A DNA stretch of 64,000 nt, taken from Cinnamomum chago. Lineage: Eukaryota; Streptophyta; Magnoliopsida; Laurales; Lauraceae. The stretch covers positions 43,256,001 to 43,320,000 of the forward strand of contig CP142456.1 of NCBI GenBank assembly GCA_038049695.1. The letters run 5' to 3'. Within the stretch, counting starts at the first letter, position 1. The number at the start of each line of letters is the position of its first letter. This document shows positions 1 through 11,445 of this stretch, in pieces. The notes below the pieces were generated by a model, which saw only the letters and a list, made by a program, of their open reading frames with translations, made no database searches and was not told where the DNA came from. The translations under genes and the position numbers were made by a program.

Positions 1-1925
1 GGGAAAGAAGTCTTACGAGAATCCAAAGGGAGTGCTCCGGCACAGAAAGATGCATGGTGGTGGAGCGAGGCCGTCCAAGACAGGATAAGAGTTAAAAGAA
101 AGTGCTTTAAAACTTGGCAAAAGGATCGAAATGAAGCGAACTTGGAGAGGTATAAAGAAGCAAAAAGAGAAACCAAAAAGGCAGTTAGTGAAGCAAAGGC
201 AAAGGCTCTTGATGAGCTATATAGGCGACTCGACACTAAGGAAGGCGAAAGAGAGATATTCAAGCTTGCCAAAGCCAGAGATAGGCGGACCAAGGACTTA
301 AACCAAGTTAAATGCATTAAGGATGAGGATGAAAATGTATTATTAGTAAATGATGAGGAGATCAAGGAGCGTTGGAAGAGCCACTTCTACAAGTTATTTA
401 ACGATAGCAATAGTAGTGACATACAATTTGAGCAACTTACAATTTCTAGGGAAGAATCGAATCATATGTTCTATAGGAGAATCAGTAGGGAAGAAGTTAA
501 AGAAGTATTGAAAATGATGAAGAATGGGAAAGCGGTTGGACCAGATGGTATCCCTATTGAGGTTTGGAGGTGCTTGGGGGAGGATGACATAAGTTGGTTG
601 ACAAAGCTTTTTAATGTAGTGCTAAAGAGCAAGAAGACGCCTGATACATGGAGGAAAAGTATTCTTATATCCATATACAAGAACAAAGGAGATATTAAGA
701 ACTGTATGAACTACCACGGGATTAAATTGATGAGCCATACAATGAAATTATGGGAGAGAGTTATTGAGAGAAGACTAAGAAGAACAACAAACATTTCAGA
801 GAATCAATTTGGTTTCATGCTTGGGAGATCAACTATGGAAGCTATCTTTCTCCTGAGAAGGTTAATGGAACAGTATAGAGAATGTCAGAGAGATTTACAT
901 ATGGTGTTCATTAACTTAGAGAATGCCTATGACCAAGTTCTTAGGGAGATTCTATGGAGAGTATTGGAAAAAAAAAGAGTGTGTGTCGCATATATTGAGG
1001 CGATAGAGGATATGTATAATAGAGCCGTAACATCTATAAGAACGACTGGTGGAGAGACTAAAGAGTTTCCTATCACGATTGGTCTACACCAAGGCTCAGC
1101 GTTAAACCCATACTTGTTTGCCCTAGTTATGGATGAGATTACAAGACATATTCAGGATGAGGTGTCGTGGTGTATGTTATTTGCAGATGACATTTGTTTT
1201 AGTGGATGACACGAGAGAAGGAGTGAATGCTAACCCAGAATTGTGGAGGAAAATGTTAGAGACAAAAGGGTTTAGGCTAAGTCGATGCAAGACTGAATAT
1301 ATGAAATGCAAGTTTAGTCAAAGTAAGACACCTGGTAACTTAGAAATAAGTTTGGGCACACAAAAGATTGTAGAGAAAGAAAACTTTAGGTACCTTGGAT
1401 CTATGGTGCAACAGGATGGAAAGGTTAATATTGATGTAAGTCACAGGATTCAGGCCGGGTGGACCAAATGGAGGCGTGCTTCGGGGGTCTTGTGTGATCG
1501 GAAAGTCCCCCTCAAGGTTAAAGGAAAGTATTATAAGGTGGCGGTACGTCCAGCATTGTTATATGGATTAGAGTGTTGGGCAGTAAAGCATAATCATGTT
1601 AAGAAGATGGAAGTGCGGGATCACAAGGAGAGATAGGATTAGGAATGAGGAGATTAGGGGCAAAGTAGGAATAGCACCGATTAAAGATAAAATGAGAGAA
1701 AATCGACTGAGATGGTTCGGCCATGTTAGAAGGCGCCCAACGGAGGCACCTGTTAAAAGGTGTGAAAGCATAGAGATTGTCCGGAGTAGGAGAGGGAGAG
1801 GGAGACCCAAGAGAAGTTGGAAAGAAACTATTAAACATGACATTGCCTACATGGATCTAACGGAGGACATGACCCTAAACATATTTGATTGGCGTTGTCA
1901 AATCCATATAGCTGACCCCACCTAG
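1..1925 (+). pseudogene. RTE-type reverse transcriptase, broken
   Basis: Reverse transcriptase of a plant RTE LINE, which would copy element RNA at a nicked target site. Frame 1 is open from the window edge to 1209. It shows 'GKAVGPDGIP', 'GIKLMSHTMKLWE' and the catalytic FADD motif at 1180-1191. Just after FADD an extra T in the T-run near 1191-1200 shifts the frame, and the protein continues in frame 2 ('VLVDDTREGVN') to 1636. A second break near 1610-1620 looks like a deletion of about 30 bp between similar short sequences, and the tail then continues in frame 3 to the stop at 1925. RT motif A reads 'FINLENAYD', where the family normally has Asp in place of the first Asn, so the catalytic site also looks lost. 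Family identity is recognised from conserved wording; the deletion size is inferred. Confidence 0.87.
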
Positions 1926-1938
1926 TGGGAAAAGGCTT

Positions 1939-1962
1939 GATTTGGTTTGGTTTGGTTTGGTT
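1939..1962 (+). repeat. RTE 3' tail, (TTTGG)n
   Basis: About four copies of TTTGG follow 14 bases after the last stop codon of the LINE. RTE elements typically end in a short microsatellite, so this marks the likely 3' terminus. Confidence 0.7.
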
Positions 1963-2450
1963 AGAGTGACTAAGCAATAAAAGAGGGAGGGTTTTGGGGT
2001 TTTGGTTTTGTTTGGGTTGGAGAGATAAGTTGGGATTAAAGGAAGTCCCCCAATAGCATTGAAGAGAGTCAACAAAATACAAAATAATATTATGAATCTA
2101 AATTGAAAAATGAGGATTTAACCGGAAAAATCACTTAATGCGCACGTGTAACGCGACTTTAGTAAGTGGGGCACCAATTAGAGCAATTGGGTTCAATTTT
2201 CATTTTTTTTACTTATTTGGCACATCATCGGCGCCGACTTTATTTACATTGAATAAAGTCGACGATGACCCTGTCCGCAAACCATATTAGGGCTCATATC
2301 CATGTTTCTTCTCATTCTTCTCTTCTCTCTTCCACCATACCGTCGACACTGACCTTGGACGTGCGGTTGCTTCCTTTCAAACTGAATTCCTCAACTGCTT
2401 CTCTTTACTCCCATTGTTTTTTCCATCGTCCGTGATTTCTACCGACAGGC
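1963..2450. other. Non-coding stretch, nothing recognised
   Basis: G- and T-rich low-complexity sequence follows the LINE, then unremarkable AT-rich DNA and a CT-rich segment from about 2300. The only structure I see is a short inverted repeat at 2233-2263. It could be the disrupted flank of an old host or transposon sequence, since solo LTR F was inserted at its right end. Confidence 0.5.
2233..2263. repeat. Inverted repeat, hairpin candidate
   Basis: Arms GCCGACTTTATT and AATAAAGTCGAC (11 of 12 pairing) enclose a 7-base loop. With one small bulge the arms extend outward through CATCG and CGATG. No function is assigned. Confidence 0.45.
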
Positions 2451-4184
2451 TGAAAGTCCTGGGATCCTAACCCTAGAGGGGGGGGGGGGTGAATAGGATG
2501 AGCTACAAAATGTGACCAATTAAGACAAATTTTAACTTCTTTAAATTAAACTAGTCACATGTGATGATTAATCAAATAAGATGCGGAAGCTAATATAAAC
2601 AATCACCACAAGCATACACCACAACACAAAGGTTTATAGTGGTTCGGCCTCAATGCCTACGTCCACTACCGGCTTGTGATCCAATCACCCCACCGGATTT
2701 CCACTAATTATGCTTTTTACTAGGCTAAGCAATAACCTTTACAATGTTGTTTTTACTAGGCTCAACAACAACCTTTACAAGATGTTTTTCAAGGCTAAGC
2801 AATAACCTTTACAATGTGCTTTTCTTAGGCTAAGCAATAACCTTTACAAATGAAGATTTTCTCTAAGAAGGTGTCTTCACAAAAGAACACTCTAAGAGAT
2901 ACAATTAAAGCTCAATGTATTTGCCTCTAAAATAGGCGGATATGAAAGTGAATAACAAACTCACACAAACACTAAATGAATGAAAATGTGTATGCTCATG
3001 ATGTGTGTGTGTGATAACTTCAATCAAGTTTAAAAAGAAGGCTCAATTAATATATTGCTTAAAGCAATTCAAAGTTTGAAGCTCATAAAAGATTTGATTG
3101 AAGTCTAATGCAAATCACATGTATGAAAATCACCTTGTTAATGACATGAAAATCAAGAGCTTCACAAGTTGTATGAAAATGACTAACTTAGAACATGTGA
3201 TGCATGTGCAATGTTGTTTTCAAAAACAAATAAATTTGACTAAGGTTTAAATGAATGAAAACAACAAGTAATGTTTCAACCAAGAAAATGAATCATGCTA
3301 TATAAAAGAAATCAAAGATTTAGGCTAAGCATGATTAAGGAAGATTTAAAAACAACTTGGATTGAAAACAAAGTGAAGAATCCAATCTTAATTAGATCAA
3401 AGAATAAGAGAAGAATGGATTCAACACATCATAGTTATCATGCTCAAAATCATTTACCAATAACTTAAACAAAGCATATAAACTATGATTAAGAGAGGTA
3501 GAGCTTACTTAGAGATTTAACTTCATTAATCCAAGCTTTAGCTCTCCAAATGACTCTTTGGTCTCTCTTAATTCATCCCCTTTTCTTTGTCTCAAAGCAC
3601 TTCAAGAGGCTCTTGGTTCCTCTTTCTTTCAACAACTTTTTCAAAGGAATGAACTTGTATTTATACTCAAAAAATGAGTTCTTGCGTGCCCCCGGTCGAC
3701 CTGCCCTATCCCCCTGTCATAAAATTGACCGTTTGAAAAAGGATAACGGCACTTTACCCGGTCGACCCGAAGTGGAGGCCCGGTCGACCGCGCCCACTGC
3801 AGGCCAACCCGGGCCTGGGGCCAAATTTCCCTAAAATGACATTTTTCAAGATTTTTCAAGAGGGGATTATTTGGGCCATTAAATCAAGCTTGAATACATG
3901 TCTTAAATCATTCTAACGGTTTTAAAACATGAAACATAAAAAGCCAAAAAGGATTCGAAACATTAAAACCAATGGCTCGCTTGATTTCTAAAACTCTTTT
4001 CAAATATAAAATGCATCCAAGTTAAAAACACAACATGCATAAATCAACATTTTTATAAGTCTTAAAAACAATGCATGTAAAAATCAAGATTTCAAGTTTT
4101 TCTAAATCAATGCATAAGTGTATAAATCAAATGATGCTCAAATGTTAATGCATCCATCAAATTGTAAATACAAAATCCCTAACA
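2451..4184 (-). mobile_element. Solo LTR F, Sirevirus-like family
   Basis: On the minus strand this LTR runs from TGTTAGGGATTTTG to AGGACTTTCA, the same termini as the LTRs of elements B, C and E. Flanks are CAGGC on the left and CAGTC on the right, a target site duplication with one mismatch. There is no primer binding site or coding sequence beside it, so it is a solo LTR left by unequal recombination. A TATA box (GTATAAATAC on the minus strand, near 3656-3665) lies just downstream of a cluster of GGTCGACC motifs at 3692-3792. Its palindromes are shorter and more eroded than in B and C, which suggests an older copy. Low-complexity purine and T-rich sequence fills the rest. Confidence 0.88.
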
Positions 4185-5271
4185 CAGTCCAGAGGTATCC
4201 ATCTCCTTCCGTTTTTGAATCCTTGTCAATGTTTTTGTATTTTCCCTCATTTTTGTTTTCTCGCCATCAAGCATATGACATCGAAGTGCATAGTAGGTTA
4301 GCTTCAACGTCATTGTTCGATTTGTACATTGTTAGTTTGCATTGATTAGGGTTAATAAGGATTCCAAATTTGGGTTTTTTCAATTGAGAAGGACGATGGA
4401 GGAATTTCTACGATGGAGGATTGGGGTTTGTTTTAGCATCTAGATAGTTTCTGTGATGGTTATTTTTATTTTAACACTTCCAAACTTGAGGATGTTGTAT
4501 GTGGTCAAATGCCACTAGTGGTTCATTTGTTCCTTTGTGTGTTTCTTCATTTTGACAATGTGAATGGGTTCATATGCTAGAATTAGCCTCTCAAAATCTC
4601 TTCATAGATGGACCATTAGCAACTGCGGCCTATAATGCATCAATCTGACCGTGAAGCTGAAAAGTGGTGTGTAAATATGCCCCTTAATAATATTTTCTTT
4701 GAAATCATTGAAATATACTTGTCTAGAAGAGCATGGTTTTCTTTGCATGCCCAATAGACAGCAATCAAGCAGTGAATTGATTTCATCACATGACAAATAA
4801 ACAGCTCATAGGTTCATTTTCCCACATGTTGGTCTATGGGTTTGGAAGTACTTAATCTTGCTTCTAAAGTTCAAGAGCTGGTTTATGTGCCTGGGTCAGC
4901 TACATAAGAGACCCAATCACTGTACAGTGAGTGCAACTTAGTATTTTCCATTGAAATATACAGATCTGTGTATGGCACAATATTTCTACAAATATTAGAG
5001 CACTTTGTGGCTACCATTACGGTTTGGAATTAATTTGTTACAATTGGTTGCTTTGATTGGGTGCTTATATTTAAAGGTATTTGCTGCTGTAATTTCTTAA
5101 TGATTTAGTCTTCATGGCCTTGGATATAAATGAAGAAAGAATGCCTTTCTTCATTTATTTTTTTTTTAGATATTTTTTGGTTGGTGGAACGGTTGTACTT
5201 TTGTTCTATTCTCGGTGTAATTGTTGGAATTCATTACTCGTTCAAGTATTGTAATTCAGGTTACATCAAAA

Positions 5272-5283
5272 TGGTATCAGAGC
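5272..5283 (+). other. tRNA-iMet primer-site-like sequence
   Basis: TGGTATCAGAGC is the standard primer binding site complementary to initiator methionine tRNA in many plant LTR retrotransposons. It is preceded by GGTTACA, which could be an LTR end. No partner LTR or gag sequence is visible, so this is at most a relic. Confidence 0.35.
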
Positions 5284-6134
5284 ATCCTGACACTTTTTGT
5301 CATAAACAAATTTTGTTCCTCTCCCCAAAAATCCTTTTGCTTGGCATGGACTATTTCCTTGCACTCTGTTTCAGAAGTTGACCTCGCTACAACAGTTTTG
5401 CTTCATTTTCCATGTAACCAGATTTCTAGCAACAAAAGTACATTACAATACCCTATAGACCCAACCTAGTTGACATCAGAGTAACTGGTGATATCAAGAT
5501 TAGCATTACAACAAAATAGAGTACTTTTTGCCAGGAAAGCCCTTAATGTACCTCAGTGCTACAATGGATACATGGGCACACCATAGATTTTACATATAAA
5601 AAGTGAAGTATTGGATTCGATACGACATGGGACGTTACTTATATTGATGTATCTGGGTATCATAGCCTCAGTGTATGCTTCACCACCTCAAGATGTTGAT
5701 AAGATTAATTGTAATCTAAGAAATAAAAATGAATATGGTAAATATGAGAATGTTGAGAAAAAAAAAATAGAGCACTTGGGAGCGTTTTAGGGCTAACATT
5801 GTTGACTGATAACTTGTAAGAGATGATTTGGACATGTACAACTTTAGACCAACAATTGCATTGATGAGGAAAAGCTCTTTTTTTAGTGTTACCTATCTAA
5901 GGATTTGACCAAGATAGATTGGAATGACGAAATTGAATTCATGAAGCTCACTGCAACACTGTTGACAGAGCGATGATAAAGTAATTTCTAGATTTAACTG
6001 GAATTAAGATTTTATTGGAGTCATTGTCAATTATAAAATGAAAAATAATAAAAACATTGTAGATTTTATGTAAAATAAGAAATTAATATGATTTTAAGGT
6101 GAAAGTTGCCAAAAGTAAAAGAAAATGATATTCT

Positions 6135-6157
6135 TTATATATATATATATATATATT
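6135..6157. repeat. AT dinucleotide microsatellite
   Basis: About eleven TA units in a row, in AT-rich surroundings. Confidence 0.9.
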
Positions 6158-6652
6158 TAATAAAGGGAGGGTTTGCAACTCCTAGTAATCCTAGGTTTAC
6201 AAAATATAGAAGTAAAAAAAAATGTATTTCAAATAAGATGTTATCGTTGATAATGTATGACTAAATTTTGAAGACTAAGAACAAGTTTGTGTGACGCTCA
6301 AGAAAGATTCTCTAAATTGATATATTGTAAAACACACAATTAAAATATAGAAATAAGAGTCGAAGTAATAAGTATTAAAATATAACTATAATGAAAAATA
6401 GAAAAATATTAGAGTATATGGATTTAAAGCCAACTCCATCGAGTCAGAAAACACTTTTAGAAAAAAAAATCAAGGCATACATATTTATATGAGAGAAAAA
6501 GACTCTAAGTATATGTAATTGGGATCTCATAAAAAAGTAGAGGGATTTACAAGAAAAAACTTCATAGGTGGTCGGTACACAGTAAATGACCAAATAAAAT
6601 CGTGTAGACAGAAGGGGTCCCTTTTGTCTTTTTTATTTTATTTTTTTGGAAT

Positions 6653-6666
6653 GGTCGATATCGACC
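6653..6666. repeat. 14-bp palindrome GGTCGATATCGACC
   Basis: A perfect palindrome immediately beyond the truncated 3' end of the PEX11 pseudogene. Related, partly eroded copies (GATCGATATC, GGTTGATATCGACC, GGTCAATGTCGACC) lie on the other side at 7330-7460. The sequence left of this palindrome, read in reverse, resembles that after 7437, so the flanks look inverted. Confidence 0.6.
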
Positions 6667-7247
6667 GTCATTGCCTACTATGGAACCCCAGTCGATCATC
6701 TCCTCCATCTCCTTCTCAACCCCAACACCTTCAGATCTCAATTCCTCAACCCTAGCGCCCAAACTCCCTTCCTCCTCCACAGTTTTCTTCAAATCCCCAA
6801 TCTACAACCTAATGCTCCCACACCTAGCCAACGAGCTCGGCCAAGCGCTAATCTTCTGCAAAGATGGCAAGTGCCTGTGGTCGATGAGGCCGGTTTTGGA
6901 CACCAGTTGTTCGATGAATTAGTAGAAGCCTTCGCTGCCGTTGGCGAGGAGGGAGAGGAAGGAGATGGGGTGGTGGGCGCAGGGGGTGTTGAAGTCTTGG
7001 ATGAACTTGCTGAGGCATATAGTCTTGCGGGAGAGGACGACGCTGGATTCGAATGATTTGAGGCACGGGGGGAGAAGGGAGGTTTGGCAGTGGATGAAAA
7101 GGGAGATCTTCGCAGTGTGGCGGGAGATCTTGATGAGCTGTCGACGCCGTCTCGTTTGGGGAGGTAGGATTCGAGATAGGTTAGGAAGTCACGGTCCTTG
7201 ACTAGTTTTAGGAGAGGAGTGGAGACGGCTTTGGAGTTGGAGTCCAT
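6660..7247 (-). pseudogene. PEX11: PEX11-family peroxisome proliferation protein, pseudogene
   Basis: PEX11 proteins sit in the peroxisomal membrane and drive elongation before division. Reading from 7247 on the minus strand, the N-terminus has 'RDFLTYLESYLPKRDGVD', the signature start of the plant PEX11A-type clade. After a frameshift the other frame gives 'KSFESSVVLSRK', 'FIQDFNT', 'FIEQLVSKTGLID' and 'LQKISAWAELVG', in the order expected for PEX11. A stop replaces a Tyr codon between 'GFY' and 'FIEQL', and further shifts follow. The conserved C-terminal part (QDLADG region) is missing, so the copy ends near 6660. There are no introns. It could be a processed copy or a fragment captured by a transposon, because inverted palindromic repeats lie on both sides. 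The family call rests on remembered motif order. Confidence 0.75.
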
Positions 7248-7262
7248 GTGTTCGATATTTTG

Positions 7263-7480
7263 TCTCTTCGACCAATTTGTCAGTCAGATTTCCACTAACT
7301 TGTAACTGACTTAATTGTTGAATATGACAGAATGATCGATATCAACGTTCACCACTTAGCCCTAATGGTTGATATCGACCAATCTGTCAATCAAATTTTC
7401 TCCAACCTGTAACTGTATTATTTATTGAACACGACAAATGGTCAATGTCGACCATAGCGCAAAACGACAAAAAAAAAGAC
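7263..7480 (+). repeat. Two diverged ~110-bp direct repeats with palindromes
   Basis: Two units share the order: CGACCAAT, CTGTCA-type sequence, CTAACTTGTAACTG or CCAACCTGTAACTG, then TATTGAA, ACGACA and a GATATC-centred palindrome. They lie just upstream of the PEX11 start. Function is unknown; they may be subterminal repeats of a transposon that carries the PEX11 fragment. Confidence 0.5.
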
Positions 7481-7997
7481 AGAAAATGCGAGACCTTGAC
7501 CCCTAATTTTTGGAATTAGTGCTAATTAAGTTATGGGTTAGCTCTCTAAGTGGGATTAGAGGTTTCTTGGCTAAGTTTGTGAGTTATAATAGCTTTTCCA
7601 TAGCTTTGTAGAGTTTTGAGAGCCTTTGGACCTAGTTTGATACCTTAGGGTCCTATGTGTTTTGTGTGGTCAGCGTGGGGAGGTTCTTTGTGATTCCCAA
7701 GAATCCCCATTTCACTTCATTTGAATGGTCTCATCATTCCCTACGACTTTCGTGTTCACCCTGTTCCCATTCGAAGCTCCGAAAACTAGTTTTTTCAACC
7801 CTGGCGGCAAAACAGACTTTTCACATTGAATTTGGACTCAAACTTTGAGATCTCAAAACCATGTTAAAATCATACTTTCTGGAAATTAGATTTTATGAGG
7901 ATCATGTTTCTCCTCTTCGTTGATAGCATCTAGGGCCCAAAAATCGATGTTTTAACCTCGGCAAATTTAATTGGTGGTGGGTCCCACACCCACCCTT

Positions 7998-8004
7998 TAT
8001 AAAA
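7998..8004 (+). promoter_or_regulatory. TATA box of LTR H
   Basis: TATAAAA in the context CCCTTTATAAAAGCC, 17 bases after GGGTCCCACACC. LTR G has the same GGGTCCCA-then-TATAAAAGG arrangement, which supports it as the LTR promoter. A CT-rich leader follows. Confidence 0.6.
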
Positions 8005-8400
8005 GCCAGCCCTCCTCTCTTTCCTTCCCCATTTTCTTTGTAGCCAGGGAGAGCTCTGCAACTAAGCTCTCCTCTTCCTTTTCCTTTTTCTTTCTCTTCC
8101 CCAATCATGGAGGAACTCTTGCCATTTGGAGAACCAACCAAGCCATCTTCTTCCCCATCTCTCTAGCTTCCAATAGATGTTTTTTTTTTTTTGGTGCAAA
8201 TCTTAACTGGGCAGCCCCTCCTCCAAGCTACTTCTTATTAGTTGATGGCTCTAGAGGTAAGGACCCCTTTCCATCTTTTAATATGTGCAATGGCAGCCCT
8301 TAAGGATCTAATTCCCAGCTTTATTTTGAGTCAATTCCTAACCTTCCTTTGTTTTCCTATTTCTAGGGTTCTAAAGTGGGCTTTTTTTTTTCTTCTTGTT

Positions 8401-8420
8401 GGGGGGGGGGGGGGGGGGGT
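8401..8420. repeat. G homopolymer of about 19-20 bases
   Basis: A long uninterrupted G-run inside LTR H, directly after a T-run. Lengths of such runs are often unreliable in assemblies. Confidence 0.85.
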
Positions 8421-8929
8421 GGTTTGCGTTCGGTGTTTTCGCTTGCAATTGGATGGACTAGATGCTTATTTGGGAGCATCGGGGACCAAGGCAATTGGCT
8501 GAAATTAATTATTTTGAGCATGCCAATATTTTCTAAATTTTCCAGTATTTTTTGTGTTTTTATGGATTTCATGGTTATTATCCTCCTGATCTTTGATGCT
8601 CCTGTAATTAGCTTCTGAAAATGCATGTTTGTTTATTCTTTTTCTCATTCATTTGAGCCTCTATAAGTTTCAATATTCTGATTTCATGTCTAAGTATGTT
8701 TTGATTACAAATGCGTTGAATTTTTGGGTGATTTGATGACTGATTTATATATGGAATGGGTGTGAATTTGAAGGATGGAAATGTGTTTTGAAGGATGGAA
8801 ATGTGTTTTGAAAGGGGCATTGGAGGCCTAATTTATGTAGGGAATTCTGGTTGAGAAGGAGCCAAAGGAAGGAAGCAAAAAGGGTCAGAAAATTGAAGAT
8901 AACCCAGGCAATTGGTTGCCTGGCGAGTA

Positions 8930-9030
8930 GAGGCAGAAACTATGCTTGCTCAAGCGAGCATCGTCTCTAGAGCCCTGGGCCACTCCAGAATGTGAGTTTC
9001 CTCGAGCGTACCTTGGCTCACTCGAGTGAA
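8930..9030 (+). repeat. Eroded palindrome cluster in LTR H
   Basis: TGCTCAAGCGAGCA, TCCTCGAGCG and GGCTCACTCGAGTGAACC are near-palindromes centred mostly on CTCGAG. They lie about 950 bases downstream of the TATA box. In LTR G a stronger cluster with the same CTCGAG core lies 1.0-1.2 kb downstream of its TATA box, so this appears to be a conserved part of the family. Confidence 0.5.
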
Positions 9031-9531
9031 CCCACTTGCTGCCTTGTGTCCTGTGAAATGTCTGAGGATGGTCTTGGACAGTGGAAGCTGTGCAGTTTTG
9101 ATTCCTAAACCCACCCTCATATGGACCATGTATGGTTGTAAGGAGGAACAACGGGAGAAAGGATGAACCTATGCGAGAATCCAACCCGAAAACATGTTAA
9201 GACTCCATCGATTGGATAACGTGCATTAGATGCTCGAAATGCCGCCAAACTTCGGGAGCACCAAATAATACGACAATCCGGCATTCGAGGTCTATGTGCA
9301 CATTATGCCAAATGCCGCGGTCTCAACATGTCCATGGGAGGTGTGTTTGGAAATTGACCGTTAAGCTTGGATTCGCCCGAAAGTATCATTTTACGTTCAT
9401 CATTTAGTTTTTTTTTGTCCAAACTTCGTTTTTAAGCTCGTTCAATTCATGGCCCGCTAGTTTTACTGTTTTGGTTTTCATCATCTGATTTTGCCCGTTT
9501 CTAGCTAAAAACAATCAGTTTTGGTTATTTT

Positions 9532-10062
9532 TGAAAGTCCGTGATCCGAACCCTAGAGGGGGGGGGGTGATTAGGGTGAGCTACAAATTAGTGACCAATT
9601 TAGACCAATTTTAACTTCTTTAAAATAAACTAGTCACAAGTGGTGATTAAGTAAATAAATGCGGAAGCTTACAAAAACAATCACCACAAAGCATGCACCA
9701 TCACACAAGGATTTATAGTGGTTCGGCTTCAATGCCTACATCCACTACCGGATTTCCATCCAACACCCCACCGGATTTCCACTATTTTTGCTTTTCAATA
9801 GGCTAAGCAATAACCTTTACAATATACTTTTCAAGGCTAAGCAATAACCTCTACACTATGCTTTTCTTAGGCTAAGCAATAACCTCTACAACCAAAATGT
9901 TGGTAATCTCTCTAAGTAGTGTCTAAAATACACTTGATGGAGATACAATTTATAGCTCAATACAATGTCTCTTAATTAGGCGGATATGAAAATGAAAATC
10001 TAATTCACACACACACACACTATGAATGTAAAGATGAATGCACAATGTGTATGTATGATGTC
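9532..10062 (-). mobile_element. Solo LTR E, left part
   Basis: The 3' end (minus orientation) of a Sirevirus-like LTR, beginning TGAAAGTCC on the plus strand and homologous to the matching parts of F, B and C. It is interrupted at 10062 by element A and continues at 57322. ATTTT flanks the rejoined LTR at 9527-9531 and 58668-58672, a perfect 5-bp duplication. The rejoined length is about 1.88 kb, similar to the LTRs of B and C, and there is no internal sequence, so it was a solo LTR before A arrived. Confidence 0.9.
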
Positions 10063-11431
10063 TGATCATTCCTAAAACAGGGTTGCAATTATAAATTATT
10101 CTCCGCCACTACCTCTGCTTGCAAAAGCAGAGATGTTAACCGAGTATAGTATCCACTGGGACAAAAATGCTAAGTTGCGTTGTTTCCTAAATTCCTAAAC
10201 TAATCCTAGTATAAGACAAAGTTTTGATTATTAAACTAATCCTATTAGAAAATGAAGTAATGGGTTGATTGGTTTTGATTAACAAATTAATGATTTCTAA
10301 ATTAACAAATTAAAAGACAACTTTGATTCAATCAGAGAAAAGATCTAAGGGTACGAATCCACTCTAACCTCGCACAATGGCAAGTATAGGCCTAGGGTTT
10401 TACTGTCAACGCTATAGAGACTCGTCCTGGTTACAAACCTTCAGAGTCAACAAATAAGAGACGTGGATGTGAATCAGGGCATAACCTATCTCTATGGCAT
10501 AGATTATCCTAGATCTAACAAACACATTCATTCAAGCATCATTATATGACTTAGTATTCAAATCTACAAGATTAAAACACCAAAGAAAGAAATATTGCAT
10601 TCATAAAATCCAATCAATGGATTAACATCTTGTCATATAATCAAAAGCGTTTAAAATAAACCCTAAACCTATACATCACCATAAACAAAAGGTTAGAGCT
10701 TCATCGCAACCCAAAGATAAGAATTTAGTTACGCATGGAAGACGATTGACGAAGAATCTCTGATGAAATCGCCATGGACATGCTTCCAAAAGCTCCAAAA
10801 CCTTGCTCCAGACCTTCTCCTAAGATGTCAATATCCCCAAAAACGAGTTTGGGCTCTTATTTATAAGTTTTGGGGGTGAAAAAGGTCTTTAATTCGTGCA
10901 GGAGATGGATTCCCGTCGGGTCCGGGCCCACTGGTCATCACAGCGAACTTCGCGAGGTCATATCTCCCTTGATATAACTCCGATTTATACAATCTTGGAC
11001 TCCACGGATATCTACTCGAAAAGAGCTTTCCAACGGTATGTAGATTTCACGAATCCGACACTCGAGTTGAAAGTTATGAACATTTCAAGTTGCTGCCCCT
11101 GAAAATTCCGAGAATAATGGTGCAATTAGAAGACCTTCCATGTTGGTATGCTATGGGGTGAGTGGGACCCATGTTGGACATCCAAGGCATGTTTGAACTC
11201 TTGCTTTGCTTTCTTATTTGAGTCTCTTCCCATATTTGGCATGCTTTCTTACTTGCAACTCCGGTTTGTCATGCTTTGTGAGATTTCTTCCATTTTAGCT
11301 TTGAATTTCGCTCATTGCATCTGTAGTACCTACAAATAATAAAATAACATAATTAAGCTAATTAATCTCTTTTGACGGTATAACCAAGTCCTCATTAAGG
11401 GGCCTAAAATGTATCTTTTAGGCTCTCATCA
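10063..11431 (-). repeat. Element A 3' LTR
   Basis: On the minus strand this runs from TGATGAGAGCC to GGAATGATCA. A TATA box (TATAAATA on the minus strand) lies near 10857-10866. It pairs with the copy at 55949-57316. Confidence 0.92.
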
Positions 11432-11445
11432 CACCCCCCAACTTA
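11432..11445 (-). other. Element A polypurine tract
   Basis: The minus strand reads AAGTTGGGGGGTG directly against the LTR start TGATGAG, the expected primer for plus-strand DNA synthesis. Confidence 0.75.

Larger units (their letters stand above)
1..1962 (+). mobile_element. RTE-clade LINE, 3' portion
   Basis: This is the 3' part of a non-LTR retrotransposon of the plant RTE clade. The window opens inside the coding region, so the endonuclease half and the 5' end are not visible. A reverse transcriptase runs to about 1640, followed by the conserved C-terminal segment with 'RLRWFGHV'. The element ends in a short pentanucleotide tail rather than poly(A), which is usual for RTE elements. No LTRs are present. 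The target site duplication cannot be checked because the left end is off the window. Confidence 0.88.
4185..6600. other. Old AT-rich DNA, no gene seen
   Basis: No open reading frame here resembles a known protein, and the longest are under 95 codons. The stretch from 4190 to 4400 could be 5' sequence of a former gene, but nothing supports that. A copia-type primer site remnant sits at 5272-5283, and an AT microsatellite lies near 6135. The rest is AT-rich with poly(A) and poly(T) runs. Confidence 0.5.
7497..9531 (+). mobile_element. LTR H, left part, chromovirus-like (Tekay-like) family
   Basis: Diverged LTR of the same family as G but in the opposite orientation. Shared landmarks, read in the same direction, include GGCAAAACAG followed by CTTTTCACA, GGGTCCCAC about 20 bases before the TATA box, and GTGCAT...CCAAACTTCGGGAGCACCAA against a matching segment in G. 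The LTR is cut at 9531 by solo LTR E and resumes at 58668. The left boundary is uncertain: homology to G is visible from about 7570, where G itself runs off the window. The Tekay-like label comes from G's CGTGACA end. Confidence 0.6.

Noticed and set aside
3900-4184. Possible separate gene fragment at the end of solo LTR F
   Set aside because: Sequence matches the start of the other LTRs in the family, with the CCTAACA terminus at 4184.
6646-7056. Plus-strand open frames of 83-136 codons
   Set aside because: Antisense shadow of the PEX11 pseudogene.
7971-8502. Open frames of 86 and 110 codons after a TATA box
   Set aside because: They lie in the CT-rich leader of LTR H and have no family features.
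9532-10062. Truncated LTR fragment at the left of A
   Set aside because: First taken as a stand-alone fragment, but its missing part is at 57322-58667 and both ends share ATTTT, so it is one interrupted solo LTR.
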